Shown one piece after another: positions 34,010-41,840 of a stretch of 64,000 nt of DNA; position 1 is the stretch's first letter, and each line of letters begins with the position of its first letter. The translations under genes and the position numbers were made by a program. Origin of the DNA: Brevibacillus reuszeri (GTDB lineage: Bacteria > Bacillota > Bacilli > Brevibacillales > Brevibacillaceae); NCBI RefSeq assembly GCF_001187725.1, contig NZ_LGIQ01000011.1:248001-312000 (forward strand), given 5' to 3'. The notes beneath the pieces were generated by a model that did no database searches, was not told the origin of the DNA, and saw only the letters and a list, made by a program, of their open reading frames with translations.

Positions 34010-35238
34010 ACTGTACGCTCCTTTCTAAGCAGCTCTCCTTTTTCATAGTTCATCGTCAGAAGTGCCGCAATGCAAATCACAGCAAATGCAATCAGCATCC
34101 AAAACGCTGCTGAAAACGAACCGTTGAACGCATCAACGATAAAGCCAATCGCCATCGGTGTGATGAAGCCGGCAAGCTGTCCGCCTGTATTCACGATGCC
34201 CATACCTGTACCTGTTACCGAAGCAGGCAGATTTTTCAGAACGACAGATGGCAAGAGAATGATGACAAAGGAAATGAACAGAGTCACGATGGTTTGATAC
34301 GTAATGAAAATCGCTACACTGGAAGCATTAAACATCAGATACAACACGATGGCTACCAAAACGCAAGCGAGGCTTCCCATTGTTTTTTCTCGTCCCTGTG
34401 GCAGCTTGTCCAGCACGTAGCCGCTCGCATACACTCCGACTAATGTAGCGATCCCCGGGATCATTTGCAGCCAGCCCAGAGACACCAGATCTAGACCACG
34501 CACCTTGACGAGATACGTTGGCAGCCAAGTAGCAAGCCCCCAGTTTACTGCGTAAATGCTGAAATAGGCGATTAAAAGGTTCCACAATAATGGCGTTTTA
34601 AGCAGCAAGGCAACAGAGCTCTTCTTTTCACTGGATGTGGAAGCTACTTCGGTGTTTGACACGGCTTCCTCTTCTTTTGGCAGCTTGATATAGCGCCAGT
34701 ACAAAATCGCAATCACAGCCCCGATAGCCCCAATAATGACGAACATGATGCGCCAGCCAATGGTGCTGATCAAGGTGGCAGATAAAATCGGAACGAACAG
34801 TCCGACGATTGCACCAGAGGAGAGCATGACAGACATTGCCCGTGAGCGCTCTTCCCTAGGATACGCTTGGGCAATAATTTTTGAGCTGGCTGGCTGAAAT
34901 CCGCCTTCTCCAATTCCGAACAGGAAGCGAATCATTACCATAGAAGCCAGCGACCACGCCGCCCCGGTTAACGCTGTAAAAATCGACCACATAATAACAG
35001 ATGCAATAAGTACCTTCCGAGAACCGAATCGGTCTGCCAGCCATCCCCCCGGCATTTGCATAAGTGCATAGCCTGCGAAAAAGCTGCTGAGCAACAGTCC
35101 CGTAGATGAGGCGCTAAGCTGCAAATCTTCTGTGATCGCGAGTACGGCATAGTTCATCACGTAACGGTCCAGGTTTCCTAGTGCCCAGCCTAAAAAGAGT
35201 AAAGCCAAAATCCAGTTTCTTGTGCGCGCTGATACCAT
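34006..35238 (-). CDS. MFS transporter (anion:cation symporter type)
   Basis: About 410 residues with 12 TM helices. The first helix ends in GWALGNLDRYVMNYAVLAI and the loop between helices 2 and 3 has the MFS motif GWLADRFGSRKVL. The overall pattern resembles the ACS family of carboxylate importers. The ATG at 35238 is preceded by AAGGAGG at 11 bases; the 22-codon extension upstream has no better site. It is translationally coupled to the AbgB-like enzyme and probably imports that enzyme's amidated substrate. A divergent or upstream operator could lie at 35378-35387. Confidence 0.87.
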   Translation of the reverse strand: MVSARTRNWILALLFLGWALGNLDRYVMNYAVLAITEDLQLSASSTGLLLSSFFAGYALMQMPGGWLADRFGSRKVLIASVIMWSIFTALTGAAWSLASMVMIRFLFGIGEGGFQPASSKIIAQAYPREERSRAMSVMLSSGAIVGLFVPILSATLISTIGWRIMFVIIGAIGAVIAILYWRYIKLPKEEEAVSNTEVASTSSEKKSSVALLLKTPLLWNLLIAYFSIYAVNWGLATWLPTYLVKVRGLDLVSLGWLQMIPGIATLVGVYASGYVLDKLPQGREKTMGSLACVLVAIVLYLMFNASSVAIFITYQTIVTLFISFVIILLPSVVLKNLPASVTGTGMGIVNTGGQLAGFITPMAIGFIVDAFNGSFSAAFWMLIAFAVICIAALLTMNYEKGELLRKERTV

Positions 35239-35377
35239 AACTGTGGATACCTCCTTCTGGTTGTTTTCTTGCCCATCCCTTATTTTTGACGAAAGCGCAT
35301 TCATCTGACTCCATGTGATTTTTCCGCCAAAAAAACAACAAGCAGATTACACTGTTTTTTATTTACCGCATAATTAA

Positions 35378-35387
35378 CGACATGTCG
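35378..35387. promoter_or_regulatory. Palindrome CGACATGTCG upstream of the MFS gene
   Basis: A perfect 10-bp palindrome about 140 bp before the MFS start in an AT-rich promoter region. It may be an operator for the regulator encoded at 35487-36785; nothing beyond symmetry and position supports this. Confidence 0.25.
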
Positions 35388-35460
35388 CAATTTATACTGT
35401 ACGAAATTTTGAGATTATTATCAATCTATTTTTTTGCGTCTTTCGAACGATTTTTTTGCA

Positions 35461-35488
35461 CAAAAAAAGCACCCCTTAAAGGGTGCCT
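35461..35488 (-). terminator. Terminator of the HTH regulator gene
   Basis: GGCACCC and GGGTGC arms (35469-35474 with 35481-35486) form a short GC stem followed on the minus strand by a run of seven T. It abuts the stop codon of the regulator gene. Confidence 0.85.
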
Positions 35489-36785
35489 ACAACAGTCTAT
35501 ACAGCTTGCTTGGTCTGCCACGTGTCGCCTGGGACTCCTCACCTGAGCACTCCGCCAGCTCTACTGCACACAAATCCGCGACAATTCTTTGCGCATTTCG
35601 CTCACTCATCTGAAGGTTCTTTGCCAAATCCTTCGTAGTGAAATCTGTCCAACCCATTTTTTGCAGCAGGGCATCCAGCTTTTTGTACGTCTTGACGCTG
35701 ATGTTTCCCTTTTTCAACTTTTCCAAAATCTCGGTATCGTCCGCCCGATAAGAGTAGACCAGCTCTTCCTCCTGCCCTACCCATTCGACGATTGTGCCAT
35801 CATCCTGAACCATGACGATATCTCTGATCGCTTTTTCTTTGGATTGGCGCAAAGCGCGGTGTGCATTCATTTCGGCTGCAAACGCCGTCTCGCCAAAGCC
35901 AATTCCGACTGCGACGGTCGTATCCGCTTCCTTCGCCAAATACGCAATCGTCTCTTGTAAAATCGGGATCTCTCGCTCTATCGTTCCACGCGAGCTAAAG
36001 ATGACGTATCTGCCATTTCCCTGCTCCAGCAAGGAGCCGTCCAATTGCTCGCACAGCTTGATCAGCGCTTCCTTGATTCGCAGCTCCAGATACTGCCAAT
36101 GATAAGGCGTCTTCGCGCTTTCCTTGATTCGGTCAAACTGTTCGACCTCGATCATCTCGATCCCGATTTGCGTATCTTTAAAATACGAGGTTCTAACCTT
36201 CTCCACAAAGACTCTCACTGTTTGGTGGATCTCCATTTCACTAGGTGAGATCCAATAGGCGGGAATTCCGGCCTCTACCAATGCCTGATAGACGGTCGGA
36301 TAACAGGTCATCGCTCCATCTGTTTTTTTCTCTTGCCAAAGCTCCAGATGAAAATCAAGCAGCTCCTTGGGGTCAATCGACGCATCGAATGTTTTCATGT
36401 ACAAATTGCTGACCGAAATGTTGATTGTCCGCAGCGAATCCTCCATGTAGGTCGTTGACAGCAGCATATCGATACTGACCCGATCAATGAGCTTGCGCTG
36501 GTTGTAGACCATTTCCAGAAAGCCCTTGTAAATGCTCGATTCCGTAGCGTAAATATACTCCATCCGCTTGCTTGTACCCATGGCATTTTTGGCGATCATG
36601 TAGGGGATCGGTCCCGAAAACAGCCAGTGGTCCACGTACTGGTCATTTTCCAGCACGATTTTTTCCGTTTCCTTTGTCTCCGTGTATGGGTATGGAATGA
36701 AATTCATCCCTTGATCAAATTCTTTTGCCACTCCAAGAATTCTCTCTACCGATTTCTTCGGGCCAACCACTCCAATTTTAAACAT
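35487..36785 (-). CDS. Regulator with GGDEF-like domain and C-terminal winged HTH
   Basis: About 432 residues. The N-terminal third begins MFKIGVVGPKKSVERILGVA, a receptor-like fold. A central part (about 270-350) has GNGRYVIFSSRGTIEREIPI then VAVGIGFGETAFAAEMNAHR, resembling the ferredoxin-like cyclase fold of GGDEF or GTP-cyclohydrolase-III proteins, without a GGDEF active-site signature. The C-terminus (about 370-430, FTTKDLAKNLQMSERNAQRI then TRGRPSKLYRL) is a winged helix DNA-binding domain. GGAGAG lies 4 bases before the ATG at 36785. It is the likely regulator of the MFS/amidohydrolase operon downstream. The exact family name is not certain. Confidence 0.75.
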   Translation of the reverse strand: MFKIGVVGPKKSVERILGVAKEFDQGMNFIPYPYTETKETEKIVLENDQYVDHWLFSGPIPYMIAKNAMGTSKRMEYIYATESSIYKGFLEMVYNQRKLIDRVSIDMLLSTTYMEDSLRTINISVSNLYMKTFDASIDPKELLDFHLELWQEKKTDGAMTCYPTVYQALVEAGIPAYWISPSEMEIHQTVRVFVEKVRTSYFKDTQIGIEMIEVEQFDRIKESAKTPYHWQYLELRIKEALIKLCEQLDGSLLEQGNGRYVIFSSRGTIEREIPILQETIAYLAKEADTTVAVGIGFGETAFAAEMNAHRALRQSKEKAIRDIVMVQDDGTIVEWVGQEEELVYSYRADDTEILEKLKKGNISVKTYKKLDALLQKMGWTDFTTKDLAKNLQMSERNAQRIVADLCAVELAECSGEESQATRGRPSKLYRLL

Positions 36786-36883
36786 CGTCTCTCCAACCTC
36801 TGCGTCTAGTAATACGAATATTGTATACATAAGCACAGGTATAAATCCACCGTAGGCAGTGCGAGGCTAGTGGGCAAAAGAGA

Positions 36884-36914
36884 AGAAAAAAGCTGGCGTT
36901 ATCTCACGCCAGCC
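36884..36914 (-). terminator. Terminator of the alkaline phosphatase gene
   Basis: GCTGGCGT (36892-36899) and ACGCCAGC (36906-36913) form a GC-rich stem, followed on the minus strand by TTTTTTCTTCTC. Confidence 0.88.
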
Positions 36915-36927
36915 TGATTCTACCAAC

Positions 36928-38304
36928 CTATTTTTTAGCTTTATTTCCACCCAAGATCTCGAAAATGACTTCTGCGTTTTTCGTGTTGTCGATCAATCCG
37001 GCAAGCTTTTCTTTCCCTGGACCATATGCATACACATTGACGTCTTCACCTGTATGACCGCCAGTTGTCCAGCCAGTAAAGGAGCGCTTGTCAAAAATCG
37101 CTTCAATCGCATTGTCGATATCAACCGCTTTTTTCGTTTCTGCAGCCTTTTTCACAGAATCGATTTCTTCTTTTGTCAGTTCCAAATCAATATATTTCTT
37201 CAAGGTTTCTTCTACGCCAGCGCCTTTTGCGATTTCTGCAGCCATAAAGTCAGGCGTACGTTTCGCTGCTTTAATCGGTTCTACGAAGAAATTGTATTCA
37301 TCCCTCGCACCAACAGAGAGACCTCCTGTGGAGTGGTCAGCAGTAGCTACTACAAGTGTATGTCCATCTTTCTTTGCAAAGTCAATTGCAGCTTTGAAAG
37401 CTTTCTCGAAATCTTCCATCTCACTCATCGCTGCCACGATATCGTTATCATGTCCAGCCCAGTCGATCTGGCTGCCCTCTACCATCAGGAAGAAGCCCTC
37501 TTTATTTTTGTTCAATCGTTGAATCGCTGCGTTCGTCATGTCTTCCAGTGAAGGTGTCGCTTCCGAACGGTCAATCATCTTGTCCATCCCGCCTGATGCA
37601 AACAGACCAAGGATTTTGTCGTTCTTATCCTTTAGAAGATCTTGTTTATTCGTAACATAGCTATAGCCAGCCTTTTTGAATTCTTCCGTCAGATTCCGAT
37701 CCTTGCGATCAAAATTGACCAAGCCCCCGCCAAGCAAAACGTCAATCTTGTGCTGGCCGTTGATTTTTTCATCAAAGTAGTCATCAGCAATTGCGTCCAT
37801 GTTTTTGCGGCTTTCATCATGGGCACCAAAGGCAGCAGGCGTCGCATGTGTAATTTCGGAAGTAGCTACCAGACCTGTAGATTTGCCGACTTTCTTTGCT
37901 CTCTCCAGAACAGTCTCTACTTCAACTTTGGTTTTATCTACAGCAATCGCATTGTTGTACGTCTTTACTCCGGCAGACATAGCCGTAGCCGCGGAAGCAG
38001 AGTCCGTGATGTTTTGCTTATCATCATCGGCATACGTCATTTGTGCTCCTACCAGGTATTTGTCAAATTCCGTCAACTCTTTGGTAGGGGTTTTCGGGTC
38101 ATCTTTCATATAACGATACGCTGTTGTATAGGCTGGACCCATTCCATCGCCGATTAAGAAAATGACATTTTTCACTTTTGCATTATTTGCTTGGCTTTCT
38201 TGTGCTGTTGCCAATCCAGTATTTGCCCCATACAGTGTAGCGGTAATCGCTAGCGAGGAAATCACGGCCATCGGCAGCATTTTTTTGGAGAATTTATGTA
38301 ACAT
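36928..38304 (-). CDS. Alkaline phosphatase, secreted
   Basis: 458-residue PhoA-type enzyme that releases phosphate from monoesters outside the cell. A signal peptide (MLHKFSKKMLPMAVISSLAI, cleaved near ATAQES) precedes the mature enzyme. The metal site starts with FLIGDGMGPAYTTAYRYM; the nucleophile Ser lies in ITDSASAATAMSAG (about residues 101-114); later metal ligands are in GSQIDWAGHDND, VATADHSTGGLSVG and TGGHTGEDVNVYAYGP. Full length. Repeats resembling a PhoP box lie upstream, so phosphate starvation probably induces it. Confidence 0.95.
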   Translation of the reverse strand: MLHKFSKKMLPMAVISSLAITATLYGANTGLATAQESQANNAKVKNVIFLIGDGMGPAYTTAYRYMKDDPKTPTKELTEFDKYLVGAQMTYADDDKQNITDSASAATAMSAGVKTYNNAIAVDKTKVEVETVLERAKKVGKSTGLVATSEITHATPAAFGAHDESRKNMDAIADDYFDEKINGQHKIDVLLGGGLVNFDRKDRNLTEEFKKAGYSYVTNKQDLLKDKNDKILGLFASGGMDKMIDRSEATPSLEDMTNAAIQRLNKNKEGFFLMVEGSQIDWAGHDNDIVAAMSEMEDFEKAFKAAIDFAKKDGHTLVVATADHSTGGLSVGARDEYNFFVEPIKAAKRTPDFMAAEIAKGAGVEETLKKYIDLELTKEEIDSVKKAAETKKAVDIDNAIEAIFDKRSFTGWTTGGHTGEDVNVYAYGPGKEKLAGLIDNTKNAEVIFEILGGNKAKK

Positions 38305-38375
38305 CTTGTACCCCCTATTTAAAATGAATTTTCCTTGTTGTCATATAAGATCTTACTGTTTGTACATTGAGATTT

Positions 38376-38413
38376 GGTGTTGCGAATGTAAAGAAGCGTT
38401 AGAAAATCGTTAA
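38376..38413 (-). promoter_or_regulatory. Candidate PhoP box upstream of the alkaline phosphatase
   Basis: On the minus strand TTAACG, CTAACG, TTTACA and GCAACA follow each other at roughly 11-, 10- and 9-bp steps, close to the direct TT(A/T/C)ACA repeats bound by Bacillus-type PhoP. The array ends about 70 bp before the gene start, a workable distance for an activator. Confidence 0.5.
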
Positions 38414-38549
38414 GCTGTATTTACACATGTAGATGGGTAAACGCATAGAAATACATCGAGTTCATTCGGCAGAACGATCCTCTTCAGCAGTGATTGCTGC
38501 TCTCATCACTGGAATGCCCGAATGAAAGGAATATATTTGGGGGTACGAC

Positions 38550-39341
38550 ATGACAGATGAATTTGTTGATAGGTCATTAGAAGAGGTCCGTTTTTGGTCT
38601 CGCATCATGAAGGAACATTCTTTATTCCTAAAATTGGGATTTAACTGTGACGATACAAAATTAATTAACGAAGCTGACCGCTTTTACAACATTTTTGAAG
38701 ACATCGAGAACCGCGCACTTGCCTTCACTTCTGATACCGACCCACAACAGATCTACGATTTTAACCAAGTCGTTTCCAACGCGGTCAGTCATATTTGGGC
38801 ATTCAAGCGACATGTGCTTGGTCTCATTATTCAATGTAAAATCCTTGGCAACAACTTCCCCTTGCTAGTGGATCATGTGAGTAGAGAAGCAGCATATTTC
38901 AGAAAACGGCTGAAGCAGTTGAATACGGGTACCCTCGATCCACTGCCGGATGCTGTGATTAATGAGAACGTATTCTTCCTGCGAATCATGGCTGATCATG
39001 CAAAATTTATTAACCATTTGCTTGATCCATCTGAAAGAAAGCTCGTTGAGCAAGCGAGAGATTTTAGTCATGACTTTGATCAGCTTTTGTTTCAAGCACA
39101 AGATCTCGACTCCATGAGACCACAATCACAAACCCAACCTCTTCTCGATCAGTTTGTGGATCAGAATCGTGTTTCGGTCCGACAGTTGCGTGACTTTAAG
39201 AAAACAGCTCATGATCTGATTGAAGCCTGCAGAATTAAAAGCATTATCCCTCCGCTATTGGCGGATCATGTCTTTAGAGAAGCGTCACATTTTCTTGAAA
39301 TCCTCGATTCATTCGAAATAGCGCTAACGTCCTCCAAGTAA
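38550..39341 (+). CDS. DUF2935-family helical protein
   Basis: 263 residues, all-helical, no signal peptide. It has two internal repeats: EVRFWSRIMKEHSLFLKLGF with HVSREAAYFRKRL, and NVFFLRIMADHAKFINHLL with HVFREASHFLEIL. The repeated Glu/His pairs (EH, DH, REA) suggest a di-metal or ferritin-like helical bundle. DUF2935 proteins occur in Bacillus and Clostridium spore-formers and are reported as hypothetical or spore-coat-associated. GGGGG precedes the ATG. It is divergent from the phosphatase gene and lies 68 bp before a YmaF gene, another protein common in spore-formers. Confidence 0.8.
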   Translation: MTDEFVDRSLEEVRFWSRIMKEHSLFLKLGFNCDDTKLINEADRFYNIFEDIENRALAFTSDTDPQQIYDFNQVVSNAVSHIWAFKRHVLGLIIQCKILGNNFPLLVDHVSREAAYFRKRLKQLNTGTLDPLPDAVINENVFFLRIMADHAKFINHLLDPSERKLVEQARDFSHDFDQLLFQAQDLDSMRPQSQTQPLLDQFVDQNRVSVRQLRDFKKTAHDLIEACRIKSIIPPLLADHVFREASHFLEILDSFEIALTSSK

Positions 39342-39409
39342 CTGACGCTTTAAAAGCTTTACTCACACCCTCAGATTCATGGGGATTTTAATGCGAAGGG
39401 GCATTTTGA

Positions 39410-39748
39410 TTGAATGATAAACATGGTCATTCCTTGCGTTATGTGAGAATTGTCGATAGTCCCAATCACTTTCACAGCTATGACACCCAAACAACCGTTT
39501 TCGGCCATCATCGTCATCGCTTGAGTGGTAGAACTTCGCTCCCTCAAGGCAGTGGAGATCGGCATGTGCATTACTATGAAGGTACAACATCGTTTAATGA
39601 CGGGCATGTTCATGAATACAGTGGCTGGACTGGTCCACCAATTCCCCTGCCGACCGGAAACCATTACCATGAGTTTTCAGGGCAAACCACTTATGATGAT
39701 GGGCATATTCATTACTATCGTGGTGTAACCAGTGAGGGTATTGTATAA
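39410..39748 (+). CDS. YmaF-family His-rich repeat protein
   Basis: 112 residues built from repeated units of the form H-x-H-x-Y/F-x-G-x-T then G-x-H-x-H, for example HFHSYDTQTTVFGHHRHRLS, HVHYYEGTTSFNDGHVHEYS and HYHEFSGQTTYDDGHIHYYR. The regular histidines would bind metal or build a beta-repeat fold. YmaF proteins of Bacillus are associated with spores; their activity is unknown. The start is a TTG with GAAGGGG 8 bases upstream; no ATG in frame is as well placed. A strong terminator follows. Confidence 0.85.
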   Translation: MNDKHGHSLRYVRIVDSPNHFHSYDTQTTVFGHHRHRLSGRTSLPQGSGDRHVHYYEGTTSFNDGHVHEYSGWTGPPIPLPTGNHYHEFSGQTTYDDGHIHYYRGVTSEGIV

Positions 39749-39771
39749 AAGATGTGATGATGATCATTTTG

Positions 39772-39801
39772 AACCTGGTCCCGAATTGACCAGGTTTTTT
39801 T
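39772..39801 (+). terminator. Terminator of the YmaF gene
   Basis: AACCTGGTC (39772-39780) pairs with GACCAGGTT (39788-39796), followed by a run of T. Confidence 0.9.
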
Positions 39802-39930
39802 GCATGTATAGCCGTATTTCAGACACTTCCTAAATTTGGGTTTAATTTGGACGCAAAGCTTCAACATATGCCTAAGCCATGAGAGACAATAAGACATATC
39901 AATGAAGAGATCGGAAAGGAGGGAGAATCT

Positions 39931-40029
39931 ATGTCACGTAGACGTTGTAGATGCGAGTCCTCCAGTTCTATGGGATGGGATGATCCGCCGCCGTTTCGTG
40001 GTGGGAGAGGATTTGGTCCCCGATTCTGA
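39931..40029 (+). CDS. Small basic peptide, 32 aa, possibly interrupted by a stop
   Basis: AAAGGAGG lies 8 bases before an ATG that opens MSRRRCRCESSSSMGWDDPP and ends GGRGFGPRF. The same frame continues past the TGA with a similar Phe-, Arg-, Pro- and Ser-rich sequence (TFESPGFRRFDESPFSRHRF) to a later stop at about 40120. The gene may thus be a longer one broken by a nonsense change, or end at the TGA. It resembles small spore-coat-like peptides only in composition. Its ribosome binding site is the main support. Confidence 0.45.
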   Translation: MSRRRCRCESSSSMGWDDPPPFRGGRGFGPRF

Positions 40030-40142
40030 ACCTTTGAGTCCCCAGGATTTAGAAGGTTTGATGAATCCCCCTTTTCGAGGCATCGTTTTTTAGGTAACCT
40101 TCAGTTTTCGGGTTCATAAATCTCATTTAAGGAGTGATCAAT

Positions 40143-40229
40143 GTGAGCTGCGGATTCTTCGGTGAAAACTTTGCACTTGTTCTGGTTTTGTTCATCCTTT
40201 TAGTTATTGTTGGTTGTGATTGTGATTAA
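40143..40229 (+). CDS. YjcZ-family sporulation micro-protein, 28 aa
   Basis: A GTG start (AAGGAGTG 7 bases upstream) encodes MSCGFFGENFALVLVLFILL followed by VIVGCDCD. The Cys-Gly start, a single hydrophobic helix with FALVLVLFILLVIVG, and a Cys-rich acidic tail match the short YjcZ family found in spore-forming Bacilli, whose members are usually 25-50 residues. It probably sits in a membrane of the forespore. The ORF is shorter than routine gene callers report. The next strong hairpin at 40264 lies downstream. Confidence 0.8.
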   Translation: MSCGFFGENFALVLVLFILLVIVGCDCD

Positions 40230-40263
40230 TTTCTTTCGGGCAGCGTAATCGATGCCCTTCTCA

Positions 40264-40305
40264 TGCAAAAAAAGGAAGAGACAGCCGTATCTCTGTCTCT
40301 TCCTC
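40264..40305 (-). terminator. Terminator of the D-cysteine desulfhydrase gene
   Basis: AGGAAGAGACAG (40273-40284) and CTGTCTCTTCCT (40293-40304) form a perfect 12-bp stem, followed on the minus strand by TTTTTTTGC. It can also stop the plus-strand micro-protein transcripts. Confidence 0.9.
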
Positions 40306-40331
40306 TCCCATGCTATTCATTTGAAGCACAC

Positions 40332-41336
40332 CTAGTTTTTCGCAGGCAAAAACAAATGTGGAGCCGTATACAGAGCGGGTGAGCCTCCTGTATGCAGGAA
40401 CAGCACGTGATCCTCTTTTGCAAATCGGCCTTCACGAATCATGCCGATCAAGCCAGCCATCGCTTTCCCGGTATAAACCGGATCAAGCAGAATTCCTTCG
40501 GTGCGAGCCAGCAACTGCACAGCCTCGATCATTTCATCGGTTGGAACTGCGTAGCCTGGGCCTACATACTGATCTTCACACTGAACAGCTGACGGCAAGA
40601 TTTCTCCTTCAAGTCCGACTACCTCCGCTGTGCCTCGGACGAGCTCCAGCACCTTGGCTTCCTGTGATGCACGATCGCGACTTACGTTGATGCCGATCAC
40701 CTTGGTACTGGACTGCCTCGCCATGAATCCTGCAATCAGACCGGCTTGTGTGCCGCCGCTGCCTGTTGCCGTCACGACATAATCATAAGGCGTCCCTGTC
40801 TCCCACGCTTGCTGCTCGATTTCCTCTGCACATGCCATATAGCCGAGAGACCCCACTTCATTGGACCCACCAACTGGAATCAGATAGGCTTTTCTGCCAT
40901 CCTGTTTCAGTGCTTGCGCAAGCTCTTCCATCGCTGCCAGCATATCGCCATCAGATGGAATCACTTTGATTTTTTCGGTACCAAGCAGGTGGAACAGCAG
41001 GTGATTTCCGCTGGCGAGGGGATTGTAGCCAGTCTCAGGCTCGGACAAAACGAGCTGGCATGCCAAGCCTTCACGCACCGCAGCAGAGAGTGTCAGGCGG
41101 CAATGGTTGGACTGAACTGCGCCACATGTGATCAGCGTATTGGCACCTTGCTTGATAGCGTCTGCGACCAAATACTCCAGCTTCCGCGTCTTGTTTCCCC
41201 CAGCGGTAAGTCCCAAAAGGTCATCACGCTTGATCGAAATGGTTGGTCCTCCCAAAGCCTCAGATAGTCTGTCCAGCCTTTCAATAGGCGTATTGCCAGT
41301 CGTGTACTTTCTGCGCTCGTAACGGATCGGTTTCAT
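40332..41336 (-). CDS. D-cysteine desulfhydrase, PLP-dependent
   Basis: 334-residue enzyme of the tryptophan-synthase-beta fold that breaks D-cysteine into pyruvate, ammonia and sulfide. The PLP lysine lies in SIKRDDLLGLTAGGNKTRKL (about 36-55; the NK in GGNKTRKLE), and TCGAVQSNHCR, GGSNEVGSLGY and TGSGGTQAGL bind the phosphate and carboxylate. Length and motifs fit DcyD; ACC deaminase is a close relative and cannot be fully excluded. AAAAGGAG lies before the ATG at 41336. The frame stays open for 85 more codons upstream, but that part lacks coding character. Confidence 0.88.
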   Translation of the reverse strand: MKPIRYERRKYTTGNTPIERLDRLSEALGGPTISIKRDDLLGLTAGGNKTRKLEYLVADAIKQGANTLITCGAVQSNHCRLTLSAAVREGLACQLVLSEPETGYNPLASGNHLLFHLLGTEKIKVIPSDGDMLAAMEELAQALKQDGRKAYLIPVGGSNEVGSLGYMACAEEIEQQAWETGTPYDYVVTATGSGGTQAGLIAGFMARQSSTKVIGINVSRDRASQEAKVLELVRGTAEVVGLEGEILPSAVQCEDQYVGPGYAVPTDEMIEAVQLLARTEGILLDPVYTGKAMAGLIGMIREGRFAKEDHVLFLHTGGSPALYTAPHLFLPAKN

Positions 41337-41553
41337 AGGTATGCTCCTTTTGCTCATTCGTTGATTGGATAATGAATACTCCCTTTCACTGATGGATTCC
41401 TGCCTGCCAAGCTGCCCGGATATGAGATTGGACTTGTAGACTCTATCCGAAGCGCTCGATCGTAGAACGGTAAAAAAATGATTGTAATACATTTGCCTAT
41501 CGCATATAGTGTTTGTAGTAATTGATCTTTCAACAATCTTGGAGGTGGGGAAT
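41337..41553. other. Intergenic, promoters for two divergent units
   Basis: Region between the D-cysteine desulfhydrase start and the small plus-strand ORF at 41554. It is AT-rich and presumably carries promoters in both directions. No clear operator was found. Confidence 0.4.
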
Positions 41554-41634
41554 ATGACAACGACATACGTGAGCTTTCTTTCCGCATGCACTCATATTCA
41601 AATTCCCCATCTGGCGTACGTAAAAGCCTCCTAG
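41554..41634 (+). CDS. 26-aa small ORF with sequestered ribosome binding site
   Basis: GGAGGTGGGG 4 bases upstream of an ATG opens a 26-codon frame, MTTTYVSFLSACTHIQIPHL ending AYVKAS. The ribosome-binding sequence GGTGGGGAAT (41544-41553) is complementary to ATTCCCCATC (41602-41611), a 10-bp stem with one G-U pair, so translation would be blocked in the folded RNA. An intrinsic terminator follows at 41667. It could be a regulated peptide, a leader, or a small RNA with an incidental frame. I do not recognise the sequence. Confidence 0.4.
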   Translation: MTTTYVSFLSACTHIQIPHLAYVKAS

Positions 41635-41666
41635 TTTCTCTAGCAGGTTCTACTAGCTATGCCTAC

Positions 41667-41693
41667 AACACGGGGATAACCCGTGTTTTTTTT
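41667..41693 (+). terminator. Terminator after the small ORF
   Basis: CACGGG (41669-41674) pairs with CCCGTG (41680-41685), followed by eight T. With the small ORF at 41554 it defines a unit of about 140 nt. Confidence 0.85.
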
Positions 41694-41748
41694 GTGGCAG
41701 CGCTGTACGCGTCCAAGACTTGGTGTAGGATAACCGGGTTTGTTTAAG

Positions 41749-41840
41749 CTTGCCGTCGTGGGGATGGACTATCCCTACGGCTTTTTGTTTTTTACGGCCG
41801 TGGGGATTGACAGCTCCACGACTTTTTCTATTACCCAATA
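41749..41840 (+). terminator. Two tandem terminator-like hairpins before the GNAT gene
   Basis: GCCGT and GGGGAT pair with ATCCC and ACGGC, then CTTTTTG (about 41753-41788); directly after, CCGTGG pairs with CCACG, then ACTTTTTC (about 41801-41827). Both hairpins share the start GCCGT-GGGGAT-GAC. Two closely spaced related terminators just upstream of the GNAT start suggest attenuation rather than simple termination. Confidence 0.55.

Noticed and set aside
39902..40093. 63-codon frame overlapping the small basic peptide
   Set aside because: Its ATG has no ribosome binding site, whereas the frame starting at 39931 has AAAGGAGG at the right distance.
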